A DNA stretch of 64,000 nucleotides from Cytophagales bacterium (GTDB lineage Bacteria > Bacteroidota > Bacteroidia > Cytophagales > Spirosomataceae), in NCBI GenBank assembly GCA_013298125.1, contig JAAFJP010000001.1, positions 62,001 to 126,000 on the forward strand, given 5' to 3'. The translations under genes and the position numbers were made by a program. Shown piece by piece: positions 1 to 8,103 of the stretch (within the stretch, counting starts at the first letter, position 1; each line of letters starts with the position of its first letter). The notes under the pieces are model-generated. The model saw only the letters and a list, made by a program, of their open reading frames with translations, searched no databases and was not told the DNA's origin.

Positions 1-1
1 C

Positions 2-1222
2 ACCATCAACTACCTCGACCGTCAAGTGATTGGTCTATTAAAACCTACGCTCGAAAAGCAATTTAGCTGGTCTGAAAAAGATTACAGCTATATCGTGATC
101 TCCTTTCAAGCTGCCTACGCATTCAGTTTGTTAGTTTTTGGAGGAATTATTGACAAAATCGGAACAAAATCTGGTTATATTGTTTCCATTATTATGTGGA
201 GTTTGGCGGCAATTGCTCATGCTTTTGCTAAATCAACTTTTGGATTTGGCGTTGCCCGTGCGGCATTGGGTTTGGGTGAGGCAGGAAATTTTCCAGCCGC
301 CATTAAGGCAACTGCCGAGTGGTTTCCGAAGAAAGAGAGAGCCTTAGCCACAGGAATTTTCAACTCAGGGGCAAATATTGGGGCGGTCGTCGCTCCCGTC
401 TTAGTACCTTGGATTTTGGGGATTTATGGTTGGGAAATGGCATTTATTGTAACGGGAGCAATTGGTTTTGTATGGCTAATTTTTTGGTGGATTTACTACG
501 AAAAACCCTCTAATCAACCCAAATTAAGCAAAGAAGAATTTGATTATATTCACAGTGATAACGAAGAAGTAGATGCAAACGAAAAACCTGTGGCATGGTT
601 AAAACTCTTCGGAATTCGTCAGACTTGGGCATTCTTTTTTGGTAAAATGCTTACCGACCCAATTTGGTGGTTTTTCCTATTCTGGTTGCCTTCGTATTTT
701 TCAACAACCTTCAATTTAGACTTAAAAAAACCAAGTTTACCCTTGATTATTGTTTATACCGCCACAACGATTGGTAGCATCGGAGGCGGATATTTATCTG
801 GATATTTCATTAAAAAGGGCTGGCAAATTCATAAAGCCCGCAAGATTTCGATGTTGATTTTTGCGATATGCGTTGTACCCATCATGGCGGCTCGTTACGC
901 TACGGATATATGGCAGGCGGTGGCTCTTATCAGCTTGGCGGCGGCGGCTCATCAGGCATGGAGTGCTAATATCTATACGGTTGCCTCGGATATGTTCCCA
1001 AAGAAAGCCATCAGTTCTGTAATTGGTATTGGTGGAATGGCTGGTTCAGTTGGCGGGATTGTTTTTCCTTTGATAGTAGGCTCATTATTAGATAGTTACA
1101 AAGCATCAGGTGATATAAATTCGGGGTATAATATCATCTTTTTGATGTGTGGAAGTGCGTATCTATTGGCATGGTTTATTATGAATTTCTTTGCTCCTAA
1201 GAATGAGCGGGTGGTGATTTAG
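2..1222 (+). CDS. MFS permease, ExuT-like (5' end outside window)
   Basis: Inner-membrane major facilitator superfamily permease of the anion:cation symporter group that imports hexuronates and related sugar acids. The frame is open to the window edge and the codons before the GTG at 26 read TINYLDRQ, the conserved end of the first membrane helix in ExuT-type carriers, so the true start lies upstream of the window. Seen in the sequence: the loop GGIIDKIGTKSGY after helix 2, the motif GEAGNFPAAIKATAEWFP, a central hydrophilic loop (about residues 170-195), and further helices to the end at NFFAPKNERVVI. The substrate (hexuronate, fucose or another sugar acid) is inferred from family and from the glycosidases in the window. 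No downstream partner on the same strand. Confidence 0.88.
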   Translation, partial: TINYLDRQVIGLLKPTLEKQFSWSEKDYSYIVISFQAAYAFSLLVFGGIIDKIGTKSGYIVSIIMWSLAAIAHAFAKSTFGFGVARAALGLGEAGNFPAAIKATAEWFPKKERALATGIFNSGANIGAVVAPVLVPWILGIYGWEMAFIVTGAIGFVWLIFWWIYYEKPSNQPKLSKEEFDYIHSDNEEVDANEKPVAWLKLFGIRQTWAFFFGKMLTDPIWWFFLFWLPSYFSTTFNLDLKKPSLPLIIVYTATTIGSIGGGYLSGYFIKKGWQIHKARKISMLIFAICVVPIMAARYATDIWQAVALISLAAAAHQAWSANIYTVASDMFPKKAISSVIGIGGMAGSVGGIVFPLIVGSLLDSYKASGDINSGYNIIFLMCGSAYLLAWFIMNFFAPKNERVVI

Positions 1223-1343
1223 AGGAGTTTGATAATTCTGAAGGGATTTAGATGAATATCTATAAACTGTGTTTAATTTACTGCCATTTTTTATCAATTG
1301 ATATAAATCATTGGTTCTCTAACAGTTTTTATAGAACGATAAA

Positions 1344-1410
1344 TGTAGGAACGAATAGCATTTGTCCATCCCTTTAATTGGACATCGTACGAATGCTATT
1401 CGTAGCTACC
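1344..1410. repeat. REP-like inverted repeat, copy 1 of the CGAATAGCATT family
   Basis: The 234-base spacer between the permease and the next gene holds an imperfect palindrome with arms ACGAATAGCATT and GAATGCTATTCGT around a short loop that has its own TGTCCA/TGGACA pairing. A second copy of the same element lies at 60894-61090, where it is interrupted by another repeat. Nothing else is recognisable in the spacer. Confidence 0.7.
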
Positions 1411-1456
1411 ACAAGAATTTTTAGACAATCAAATGTTTTGATATAAATATAAATCA

Positions 1457-1783
1457 TTAGTCATTTTTTTGTCTTTGAAATAAGAAATAAATTAATGTCA
1501 TCAATGCGGGTCCAAATATGTAAATGTAGTTCAAGATGCGTTCATTTTTAAAGTATGGCATATTTGAGGTAGAGAATAGAACTACTAATAAAGTTGAAAA
1601 ATATATGATGATTAGTTTAAGCCTTTGACCTTTTTTTGCTTTAAATGAAAATACCCAAAAGAGGAAAAATATTATTGAAACAAATTGTCCAATTAATGGT
1701 AATAAAATTTCCTCTCCATGTGCTAATACGTGAAATGGCGTTAGTAGAATCAAGACGATTGGAATTAGTTTTTGTTGATTCAT
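1457..1783 (-). CDS. small hypothetical membrane protein
   Basis: Unrecognised protein of 108 residues. I chose the ATG at 1783 over an in-frame TTG at 1801. The product starts with a hydrophobic leader (PIVLILLTPFHVLAHGEE) that could be a signal peptide ending at AHG, followed by three hydrophobic stretches separated by basic loops (KAKKGQRLK; FQRQKND at the end). It is probably an inner-membrane protein of three or four helices. It follows another hypothetical membrane protein by 60 bases on the same strand, so co-transcription is plausible. Function unknown. Confidence 0.6.
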   Translation of the reverse strand: MNQQKLIPIVLILLTPFHVLAHGEEILLPLIGQFVSIIFFLFWVFSFKAKKGQRLKLIIIYFSTLLVVLFSTSNMPYFKNERILNYIYIFGPALMTLIYFLFQRQKND

Positions 1784-1843
1784 TGGGAATAGGATTTTCA
1801 ATTGAATTAAATATTTTCGTATAACTTGACCTGTGAGAGGTGA

Positions 1844-2326
1844 TTAACTCAATAGATGATTTTCATTCTTTACTCTTACTTTCTTTTTTTTGAGTTCATC
1901 TTTAAGTTTTAACCATGTAGAATCTCCCAAGGAGCTTGAAGAATATAGTTTGCTTCGATTGTCCTTTGTTATTATTTTGAGACAATTAGGATATTTCGAT
2001 AAACTTTCTCTAAAAATAACAACCTTGATATCTTTGAAACGATATATATTTTTCATCCAGAAAAATATATCGTTTTGAACTATAAAGTAATCTTCTGACA
2101 AAGCAAAAAAGTGCATATTCCAAGAGAATAACAAAAAAGGTACAATTATTATTAAAATAAAAAGTAACTGAGATAATCTTGCTTCTCCTTCAAAATCAAA
2201 AACTCCAATAGCCAGTCCAAAAATAAGAAAAATTAGAATCATTATATGAGCAAACCATGCCAAAGTATAATCTTTAAACGTTTCAATAATTCTATCGTCT
2301 GCTTTCTTTAAAATATAGTTTTCCAT
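1844..2326 (-). CDS. hypothetical membrane protein, possible bacterial PH-like domain
   Basis: 160 residues from the ATG at 2326 (MENYILKK). A longer frame reading back to 2386 would overlap the upstream gene and is less likely. Two hydrophobic helices (around HIMILIFLIFGLAIGVF and LLFILIIIVPFLLF) are followed by a beta-rich soluble part with YFIVQNDIFF, the arrangement of small two-helix proteins with a PH-like domain; this assignment is an inference. The gene starts 38 bases after the ATP-grasp gene and probably shares its transcript. Confidence 0.6.
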   Translation of the reverse strand: MENYILKKADDRIIETFKDYTLAWFAHIMILIFLIFGLAIGVFDFEGEARLSQLLFILIIIVPFLLFSWNMHFFALSEDYFIVQNDIFFWMKNIYRFKDIKVVIFRESLSKYPNCLKIITKDNRSKLYSSSSLGDSTWLKLKDELKKKKVRVKNENHLLS

Positions 2327-2364
2327 TTTTATTTGCTTATGAATATTTATTCTTTTTATATAAC

Positions 2365-3531
2365 TCACCCCACCAAATGCCCGCAAAACTGTGCCTTATT
2401 ATCAATTATTTTCCCACCACACCGAAACCCTAAACCTGCTCCTTCGCCCGCAAAAAAGACTCCTGCTTGATAATAATTGCCCGAATTGTCTTGCAAAAAT
2501 TCGGTGTATTCTTGATAAATGGCTTTTTGTTCAAAATAATCTCCTCCCGTTTTTTCAAGCGTAACGCCTACGGGTGAAAGGATTTTTACGTTTGCTCCTT
2601 CTCTTCCAAATAATACTTTTTCTACACAAGATTTATTGACTAATTGTTGATTATCAGTCTCCAATAAAAGGGGATGATTTGGAAATAAATCCCATAAAAT
2701 TTTCAAAATTCCTTTCGATTGAAACAATAAAGTATAGACTGGATTCATCACAAGGGCTTTTTTACTTGTTACGATGTCCGTTAGAATTTTTGATAATTCG
2801 GGTTCGTCCCAACCGATATATTCCCACGGCACGAGCTTAAACCAATAGTCATATTTTGTAAAACTTCCGTCTTCATTTTGTTGAAAAATGCCTTGTTCGA
2901 CAGAAAACTCCACGTTTTCGATGTGTTCAAATGTTACCTCAAAACCTGCTTCTTCGGCAGCTTCGCCCAACAATTGCATATTGGTATCGTCTTCTGGATA
3001 ACCTTCCATCGTCGAAATCAAAAGTGTAGGTACAAACTCTGGATTCTGCTTTTTGAGCTCTTGAAACTGATTAACCAAAGACTCAAAAAGAGTGTTGAAT
3101 TGTGAACTTTCGTCCAATCCATTTGCCTTTAAAGATGCCCATTGTACCGTTGCAGTTTCGGGAATGCAGGTGGCAGTATCGGCATTAAATTCTATGAGTT
3201 TTATGGGTTTTCCGTCCAAACCGCCCGATAAATCAAAGCGTCCGTAAAGATGCCAATTTTTATCATTTTCCCAAGAATATTTAACCAATTCAATCAAATT
3301 TACTGGAATGCCCAAATTTGTAAATTGCTCATTATCAATTACATACTGAGCCGCTTCAATAAACATTTCGTATAATTGATTGGCGGCTTCATAATAATTT
3401 TCCGCTTCTTTTTCAGAAACTTCAATCATCGAGTCAGTGATGTATGGAAGCGTGTTTTCACCCAAAAGCCAATCATAACCAGCATTTTGGAGGGATTGGG
3501 TTGGGGAGATGTTAAGTTTTTTGAAGTTCAT
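2365..3531 (-). CDS. glutathionylspermidine synthase-like ATP-grasp ligase (YgiC/GSP family)
   Basis: 388-residue cytoplasmic protein of the glutathionylspermidine synthase C-terminal (ATP-grasp) family, close in length to E. coli YgiC and to its homologues in Campylobacter. Seen: GRFDLSGGLDGKPIKLIEFN near residue 100 (substrate/ATP-grasp N-lobe motif), the following ADTATCIPETATVQW, the acidic segment LVPWEYIGWDEPEL, MNPVYTLLFQSKGILKILW, and VEKVLFGREGANV in the ATP-binding C-lobe. YgiC-type members form a C-N bond on an as yet unknown substrate; they lack the amidase domain of true Gsp synthase, as here. The gene partner commonly found beside it, a UPF0323-like lipoprotein, lies 6 kb upstream at 9781-10458. 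Confidence 0.88.
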   Translation of the reverse strand: MNFKKLNISPTQSLQNAGYDWLLGENTLPYITDSMIEVSEKEAENYYEAANQLYEMFIEAAQYVIDNEQFTNLGIPVNLIELVKYSWENDKNWHLYGRFDLSGGLDGKPIKLIEFNADTATCIPETATVQWASLKANGLDESSQFNTLFESLVNQFQELKKQNPEFVPTLLISTMEGYPEDDTNMQLLGEAAEEAGFEVTFEHIENVEFSVEQGIFQQNEDGSFTKYDYWFKLVPWEYIGWDEPELSKILTDIVTSKKALVMNPVYTLLFQSKGILKILWDLFPNHPLLLETDNQQLVNKSCVEKVLFGREGANVKILSPVGVTLEKTGGDYFEQKAIYQEYTEFLQDNSGNYYQAGVFFAGEGAGLGFRCGGKIIDNKAQFCGHLVG

Positions 3532-3599
3532 TTGGTTAAGTACACTGTTAATTAAATATTTTTAAGTTAATTTTTATCAAAAAATCTTTGATTGAGGAG

Positions 3600-3629
3600 C
3601 TTCCCGAAAGTTCTAAAAATTTCGGGAAG
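3600..3629. repeat. short inverted repeat, CTTCCCGAAA family
   Basis: CTTCCCGAAA pairs with TTTCGGGAAG over a 10-base loop in the spacer between the carboxypeptidase and the ATP-grasp gene. No T-run follows on either strand, so a repeat element is likelier than a terminator. The same arm sequence recurs in a longer palindrome at 35860-35940. Confidence 0.6.
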
Positions 3630-3713
3630 TTAAAGCAACTTGATTAACGCTGTATTAAGTTGGAAATTTGTTTGAAAATCAGTATTAGATGATTCATGGT
3701 CAAAATAGCATTT

Positions 3714-4739
3714 CTATAAAACCGCACTTTCCAATAATTGAATCGTCCCTTTATCCGCATCCATTTCAGCCTCAATACCCACAGGAATCGTGAATTTATC
3801 CGTAATATGCCCAATCATTGCCCCTGCAAAAGCGGGTTTGTTAAGTGGGCAAATGTGATCTTCAAAAAGGTCTTCAATCGTTAAAGAACCAAAACCACCA
3901 TTACCAACATCACATTTAGTACATTTTCCGAAGATAAAACCATTTATTTCGTCCAATACTCCCGTCAATTTAAGGTGGGTAATCATGCGATCAATTCGAT
4001 ATGGAGCTTCTTGTATATCTTCACAAAAAAGTATAGAATTTTTCCAGTCGGGGATATATTTTGATCCTAATAAATGACATAAAACACTTAGATTTCCACC
4101 CAATAATTTACCTTTGGTTTTTCCGCCGTTGATGGTCGAAACTCGGTCATTGACCAAGGTTAAATTGTCGCCCATGACTTTTGGATTCTCGAATAAAGTT
4201 GCTTCGCCATTCATCAAAACACTCCGAAAATGTTTTACCGTAAACTCATTCCAAGTGGCTGAACCCACAGGTCCGTGCATCGTTACCAAGCCCGTTTGGG
4301 CGTGAATTCCTAACAATAAAGCGGTAATATCCGAATATCCTACGATGACTTTTGGGTTTTTACGGATGGTTTCATAGTCCAACAAAGGCAAAACCCTTGC
4401 ACAACCCCAGCCTCCGTGTACGCATACAATCCCCTGTACGGACGAATCAGCGAACATTTCGTTGATGTCAGCCGCACGGTCAGTGTCTTTGCCCGCCAAA
4501 TATCCGTAGCGTTCCCACATCCGTTTTCCGTATTTGACCTTGAAGCCCAAAGCCTGCAAAGATTCCGCCGTGATTTTGACAGCCTCTTTACTGAACGCAG
4601 GGGCAGCGGGACAAACCAAACCAATAGTATCACCAACTTTGAGACGGGCAGGTTTGATGATAGGATTCGTTTTTGCAATATTTGCTGAGGTAATTAGTGG
4701 AACACTTGCCAGACTTTGAAGGAAATTTCTACGTTGCAT
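3714..4739 (-). CDS. LD-carboxypeptidase, peptidase family S66 (LdcA/MccF-like)
   Basis: Serine peptidase of family S66, which removes the terminal D-Ala from murein tetrapeptides during cell-wall recycling or, in MccF-like members, cleaves microcin-type amides. Start set at the ATG at 4739 because the product then begins MQRRNFLQSLASVPLI, a leader with a twin-arginine-like RRNFLQ motif, suggesting export; an in-frame ATG at 4796 lies in a terminator-containing spacer. The catalytic Ser is in VGYSDITALLLG, the Glu in ILFCEDIQEAPYRIDRM and the His in IGHITDKFTIPVG, the order known for LdcA. Length (341 residues) is normal for the family. A terminator hairpin at 4800-4830 separates it from the upstream genes. 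Confidence 0.9.
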   Translation of the reverse strand: MQRRNFLQSLASVPLITSANIAKTNPIIKPARLKVGDTIGLVCPAAPAFSKEAVKITAESLQALGFKVKYGKRMWERYGYLAGKDTDRAADINEMFADSSVQGIVCVHGGWGCARVLPLLDYETIRKNPKVIVGYSDITALLLGIHAQTGLVTMHGPVGSATWNEFTVKHFRSVLMNGEATLFENPKVMGDNLTLVNDRVSTINGGKTKGKLLGGNLSVLCHLLGSKYIPDWKNSILFCEDIQEAPYRIDRMITHLKLTGVLDEINGFIFGKCTKCDVGNGGFGSLTIEDLFEDHICPLNKPAFAGAMIGHITDKFTIPVGIEAEMDADKGTIQLLESAVL

Positions 4740-4799
4740 TTTAGGGGTTTTGTTTGAATGAATAGATGATAAAGATATTGAAAAATTATGATACATGAA

Positions 4800-4830
4800 A
4801 AAGGTCGCTGAATTGTGTTCAGCGACCTTT
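4800..4830 (-). terminator. rho-independent terminator
   Basis: A 13-bp perfect stem (AAAGGTCGCTGAA / TTCAGCGACCTTT) with a 5-base loop. Read on the minus strand it is followed by TTTTT, just after the stop of the gene at 4848-5219. The core 27 bases are identical to the terminator at 6835-6861. Confidence 0.85.
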
Positions 4831-4847
4831 CCAAAAAGTCTAAAATT

Positions 4848-5219
4848 CTATCTTACCCACTCAGACCAAGGAATGACAAAGGGCAAAACCAATACCCAAA
4901 TCAAGAAAAACATTGCCATTCCTGACGGATAAGGCTGGTTATTTCTGATGGCGGGCAAAGCAACCACCAAAAGCCAAGTGCCTTTGTAGATGAGTTGTAC
5001 TAAAAGAATTGGTGAAAATGAAATGGGTCGCCAAAGTCCTAAGATTGATAGAATGAATATTGCTAACCACAGACAACCAACCAATCTTATTACTTCGGTT
5101 GGTTGATAGGCATTCTGAAAAACTGTCACTGCCGATTTCTTGGGATTGAAAACGGAAGTAATACTTATCCAACCCGCCACAATGATATTTGCTACGTAAA
5201 CTAATTTTATTGCAATCAT
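4848..5219 (-). CDS. hypothetical four-helix membrane protein
   Basis: 123 residues from the ATG at 5219 (MIAIKLVYVANIIVAGW). An in-frame TTG at 5246 would overlap the upstream gene. Four hydrophobic stretches are visible: VYVANIIVAGWISI, LWLAIFILSILGLW, SPILLVQLIYKGTWLLVVALPAI, and the last MAMFFLIWVLVLPFVIPW. It resembles small DoxX-like or DUF-type membrane proteins of Bacteroidota, but I cannot name a family. It follows the barrel-like protein at 5230 and ends at a terminator, so 6113 to 4848 is probably one operon. Confidence 0.65.
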   Translation of the reverse strand: MIAIKLVYVANIIVAGWISITSVFNPKKSAVTVFQNAYQPTEVIRLVGCLWLAIFILSILGLWRPISFSPILLVQLIYKGTWLLVVALPAIRNNQPYPSGMAMFFLIWVLVLPFVIPWSEWVR

Positions 5220-5229
5220 TTTGTTATTT

Positions 5230-5688
5230 TTAAAAAGTTCTTCCAATTCCAGTTTTTAGTACGGGATAAATGGCATTATTATCTGCGTTTGTTGTTCGTC
5301 CAATTCCTAATCTACTGTCAAATGTCCAAGTCTTATCTTTGCCAAATCTGTGAGCGTATCCATAACCTGCGTATGGTAAAAAAGTAATGTTTTTATCTTT
5401 TCGTAAAAAATCATTTTCAATAAAAGCTGTCCCGACAAATAGATAACTTCCATTCATACGCTCTTTTATAAAGTATTTTAAATTTACACCGTGCGTATTG
5501 ACAAAGTTTGTTTCTAACTGAACCGTTACGTTTTGAAAGGTTCTGGTTTCAAAAGTAAGTAGCGGACTTAAAGGTGGAAAAATCAAAAGACTTAATCTGA
5601 CATTGACAGTGGGTAATTTAGGGTCGCTTGTCTGTGCCTTTAAAAATGAACATTTTAAGACAAGAATCATCATCAAAATCGTTCTCAT
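5230..5688 (-). CDS. secreted hypothetical protein, small outer-membrane barrel-like
   Basis: 152 residues with a signal peptide (MRTILMMILVLKCSFLKAQ, cleavage near AQ-TS). The mature part alternates polar and apolar residues in strands such as VTVQLETNFVN, VNLKYFIKERMN, SYLFVGTAFIE and TFLPYAGYGYAHRFG and ends with the aromatic TGIGRTF, as in small eight-stranded outer-membrane barrels. Its start overlaps the stop of the SRPBCC gene upstream by four bases (ATGA), so the two are translationally coupled. Function unknown. Confidence 0.65.
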   Translation of the reverse strand: MRTILMMILVLKCSFLKAQTSDPKLPTVNVRLSLLIFPPLSPLLTFETRTFQNVTVQLETNFVNTHGVNLKYFIKERMNGSYLFVGTAFIENDFLRKDKNITFLPYAGYGYAHRFGKDKTWTFDSRLGIGRTTNADNNAIYPVLKTGIGRTF

Positions 5689-6113
5689 TTCTTTTCTGCG
5701 ATTTCTTTAAATTTATTCATTACTTCGGGCAAAACCTTTCTGAATTGTCCGCCAAGCATAAAGCCAAATATCCTTTTCAAAAAACCTGTAAAAGCAATAT
5801 CGTCTGTAAAATATACAACTCCATCTTCAACATTTAAGCTCCGTTTGATGACAAGTTCACCAACTGGCATGATAGTATTGAAAGTATACGATTGCATCAG
5901 GATGATTTCCGAAATATAGAATTTTAGTTTCGGTCCAGACTTTGGAATTAAAGTCCCTTTTGTATGAACCGCAAAATCGCCTTCAAGGTTTGCCTCAATG
6001 AGTTCGGTGTCCCATTGATGCCAATTTTGTACATCAATAAGGGTTTGCCAAACATTTTGGGCGGTGGTATTTACGGGAATCGTGAAGCTGAAATGATGAT
6101 TACTTTGTTTCAT
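5685..6113 (-). CDS. SRPBCC (START-like) domain protein
   Basis: 142-residue single-domain protein of the SRPBCC/polyketide-cyclase-like fold, which forms a deep pocket for hydrophobic ligands. Seen: the opening strand HHFSFTIPVNTTAQNVWQTLIDVQNWHQWD, a signature of the family (helix followed by W..WD), the middle strands KGTLIPKSGPKLKFYISE, and a C-terminal helix FRKVLPEVMNKFKEIAEKK. Homologues often act with small transcription regulators or membrane proteins, and here a Crp/Fnr gene lies upstream. Ligand unknown. Confidence 0.78.
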   Translation of the reverse strand: MKQSNHHFSFTIPVNTTAQNVWQTLIDVQNWHQWDTELIEANLEGDFAVHTKGTLIPKSGPKLKFYISEIILMQSYTFNTIMPVGELVIKRSLNVEDGVVYFTDDIAFTGFLKRIFGFMLGGQFRKVLPEVMNKFKEIAEKK

Positions 6114-6178
6114 TAGACTATTTGTTAAAAAATCATCACAAATGTCTAACTATAAAAGATGAAACTACTGCACCTATG

Positions 6179-6757
6179 TTAATTTCGGTTTTGAGTAGCC
6201 AACTTTTTTCTAATCCTACTCAATGACTGTGGAGCGATGCCAAAATATGAAGCTAAATATTTCAGAGGGATTCTTTGTAATAGATTGGGATTGTTTTTCA
6301 ACATTCTTTCATAACGAAACTCAGCCGTTTCGGTTTGTAAATCTTCCAAGATTTCTTCGGTGAAAAACTGTACTTCTTGGGTTATTTTTCTGGCAAAATC
6401 AGACCAACTTTTAAGGCTGAACAATTCATTGGTTTGATTATAGGTTATCTGCCAAACTATTGATTGTTCGATGGCTTGGATATTTTCAGTAGCGGGCTTT
6501 TGGGCGTTGAAGCTTGCCTGTGAGGTGAAAAAATAAGGTGCTTCCGTAAAAAATTTGGTAATATCATCCCCGTCTTTATTGATGTAAAAACGAAGAAGTC
6601 CACTTTCTACAAAATATAGATGTCGGCAAATACTTCCTTCTGCCAAAACTATTTCATCTTTTTTGATAATACGTTTTTCAAAACATTCAGAAATAACATT
6701 CCATTCGTCTGCGGGAAGGGATGTATAATTTTCTATAAATTTTCTTAGATTGTCCAA
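6179..6757 (-). CDS. Crp/Fnr family transcription regulator
   Basis: 192 residues: an N-terminal cyclic-nucleotide-binding fold (KKDEIVLAEGSICRHLYFVE..GLLRFYIN, about residues 30-110) and a C-terminal helix-turn-helix (IPLKYLASYFGIAPQSLSRIRKKL). The start appears to be TTG at 6757: no in-frame ATG occurs between the preceding stop and LDNLRKFIENY, and the N-terminus matches the usual start of this Bacteroidota subgroup. The cNMP-binding arginine motif of true CRP is not evident, so the effector is unknown. Members of this group commonly control stress or small-molecule genes nearby. Confidence 0.85.
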   Translation of the reverse strand: MDNLRKFIENYTSLPADEWNVISECFEKRIIKKDEIVLAEGSICRHLYFVESGLLRFYINKDGDDITKFFTEAPYFFTSQASFNAQKPATENIQAIEQSIVWQITYNQTNELFSLKSWSDFARKITQEVQFFTEEILEDLQTETAEFRYERMLKNNPNLLQRIPLKYLASYFGIAPQSLSRIRKKLATQNRN

Positions 6758-6830
6758 GTTTTTGCATTTATCTGAAATATAGTGATAAAATTATTGAAAA
6801 TTAGAGGTTTTCCCAAATTGTGTTACATCA

Positions 6831-6861
6831 AAAAAGGTCGCTGAATTGTGTTCAGCGACCT
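6831..6861 (-). terminator. rho-independent terminator, duplicate of the one at 4800
   Basis: AGGTCGCTGAA/TTCAGCGACCT stem with TTGTG loop, followed on the minus strand by TTTTT. It lies 22 bases after the stop of the SRPBCC gene at 6883-7425. The 27-base core is identical to that at 4802-4828, and the neighbouring TACAT is shared too. Confidence 0.85.
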
Positions 6862-6882
6862 CTAAGGTGTTTAAAATAACTA

Positions 6883-7425
6883 TTAATTTTGCTCAACTGC
6901 TTTTTTGAGTAGGTCTAATCCTTTTTGATTAGTTTTCTCCATGCCCGCTTTTGCCCCGAATAACCACATAAAAAATGCGTCAATCAAGCTCGATTCTACT
7001 TTGAAATCTTGGGTTACGGTTATGCCATTTGGGGTTTCTGTAAATGTATAATCGAAGGTTGGCTTTGCTACGAATGGTTTTTGAATATCGCATTGCATAC
7101 CTATAAAATTTAAGGAATCTATCTTCACAATCTCTTGATAACCAAGGTCTTTGCCACCGTTGCCGTCCCAGTGGTACTGAGCTCCTACTGTTCCGTCCGT
7201 TCCTTTTACTTCATATTTTTGAGTAGGGTCTTCGGCTAAAAATGGTGACCATTTTGGGAAGTTTTTTAGGTACCTCACCATGTCATAAACCTCTGTTTTT
7301 GAACCTTTTACGGTTACAGATTTAACTATTTGAATTGATTGAAGACCGCTTGCCTGATACAAGCCAAATCCGATGAATGCAACAAGTGCAATGCCAATAA
7401 CTGTTAGAATCATTTTCGTTTTCAT
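6883..7425 (-). CDS. membrane-anchored SRPBCC/polyketide cyclase family protein
   Basis: 180 residues: one N-terminal helix (MILTVIGIALVAFIGFGLYQ) that anchors or exports the protein, then an SRPBCC domain (about residues 35-180) with VTVKGSKTEVYDMVRYLKNFPKWSPF, the family's opening helix with a W-S-P motif, followed by GTDGTVGAQYHWDG and a C-terminal helix ending GLDLLKKAVEQN. This is the common Bacteroidota 'polyketide cyclase' type with helix plus domain. It stands as a single gene closed by a strong terminator. Ligand unknown. Confidence 0.82.
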   Translation of the reverse strand: MKTKMILTVIGIALVAFIGFGLYQASGLQSIQIVKSVTVKGSKTEVYDMVRYLKNFPKWSPFLAEDPTQKYEVKGTDGTVGAQYHWDGNGGKDLGYQEIVKIDSLNFIGMQCDIQKPFVAKPTFDYTFTETPNGITVTQDFKVESSLIDAFFMWLFGAKAGMEKTNQKGLDLLKKAVEQN

Positions 7426-7566
7426 GTTTAAATTGTGAGTTAAAAATTGAGTTTTATTTTTGTTTTAGATTTGGGTAACGACATATTAAAATAGATGCTT
7501 TTGATTAGTTAACTTTCTGATTTTAAAGCTAATAGCCAAAAGCCAAATGCCGACAGCCACTTATGT

Positions 7567-7914
7567 TTACATTGGATTAATACTTCTTACTTCTACGTTA
7601 CCGCCCATGTGAAGAATCGGGCAATTTTTTGCCATCTCAACAGCTTGGTTTAAACTATTTGCTCTTACAATCATATTCCCCGCAACCGTTTGATTATCAG
7701 ATAGATTAATACCTTCAAAAACCGTTTTGTCTGCCGATATTCGTTTGCCTTCAAATCCTAATTGGTGAGTGCTTACCAATTTTTCTTGTATGGCAAGGTT
7801 ACCGATAAACGCTCCCCATTGTTGGTGCATTTCATTCATTTCAGCATCTGTTGGCTGACGGTCAAAGCTTGGTTCAAATCTGAACAATAACATAAATTCT
7901 TGTCTGTTTTCCAT
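7567..7914 (-). CDS. YciI-like (YCII/DGPF) family protein
   Basis: 115-residue protein of the YciI/DGPF ferredoxin-like fold. Seen: MLLFRFEPSFDRQPTDAEMNEMHQQWGAFIG at the start, the pattern of YciI-related proteins (strand, helix with a conserved M..H..W), then GKRISADKTVFEGINLSD and the closing AVEMAKNCPILHMGGNVEVRSI with the family's conserved A..CP motif. Such proteins are often linked to ECF sigma factors of the sigma-70 like ECF41/42 type, but none is present here. Function unknown. Confidence 0.82.
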   Translation of the reverse strand: MENRQEFMLLFRFEPSFDRQPTDAEMNEMHQQWGAFIGNLAIQEKLVSTHQLGFEGKRISADKTVFEGINLSDNQTVAGNMIVRANSLNQAVEMAKNCPILHMGGNVEVRSINPM

Positions 7915-8058
7915 CGTTGTATTTGTTTAAATGTTTAATGATGATACAAATTTAGACGTGTAACAAATCACAAATCTTGCCATAGGACAAGAAAACAATT
8001 ATGGGTAAAATATTTTCAATTTCTACGATTTTACGGAGGTCGTCCTTTGAATTTACAA

Positions 8059-8089
8059 CCCTCCTAAGCGTTTGAAACGCTTGGGAGGG
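8059..8089. repeat. REP-like hairpin, CCCTCCTAAGCG
   Basis: CCCTCCTAAGCGTTT pairs with AAACGCTTGGGAGGG around a single base, one mismatch in 15. It lies 15 bases past the stop of the gene at 8104-8820, with no T-run on the minus strand, so it is more likely a repeat element than a terminator. Confidence 0.6.
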
Positions 8090-8103
8090 CTAATTTCAAG
8101 GCT

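Noticed and set aside
4340-4719. Frames on both strands inside the LD-carboxypeptidase gene
   Set aside because: The S66 catalytic motifs are in the main frame; the others are shadows.
8059-8089. A terminator for the membrane protein at 8104
   Set aside because: The stem is good but no T-run follows on the minus strand, and the sequence type recurs as a REP element.
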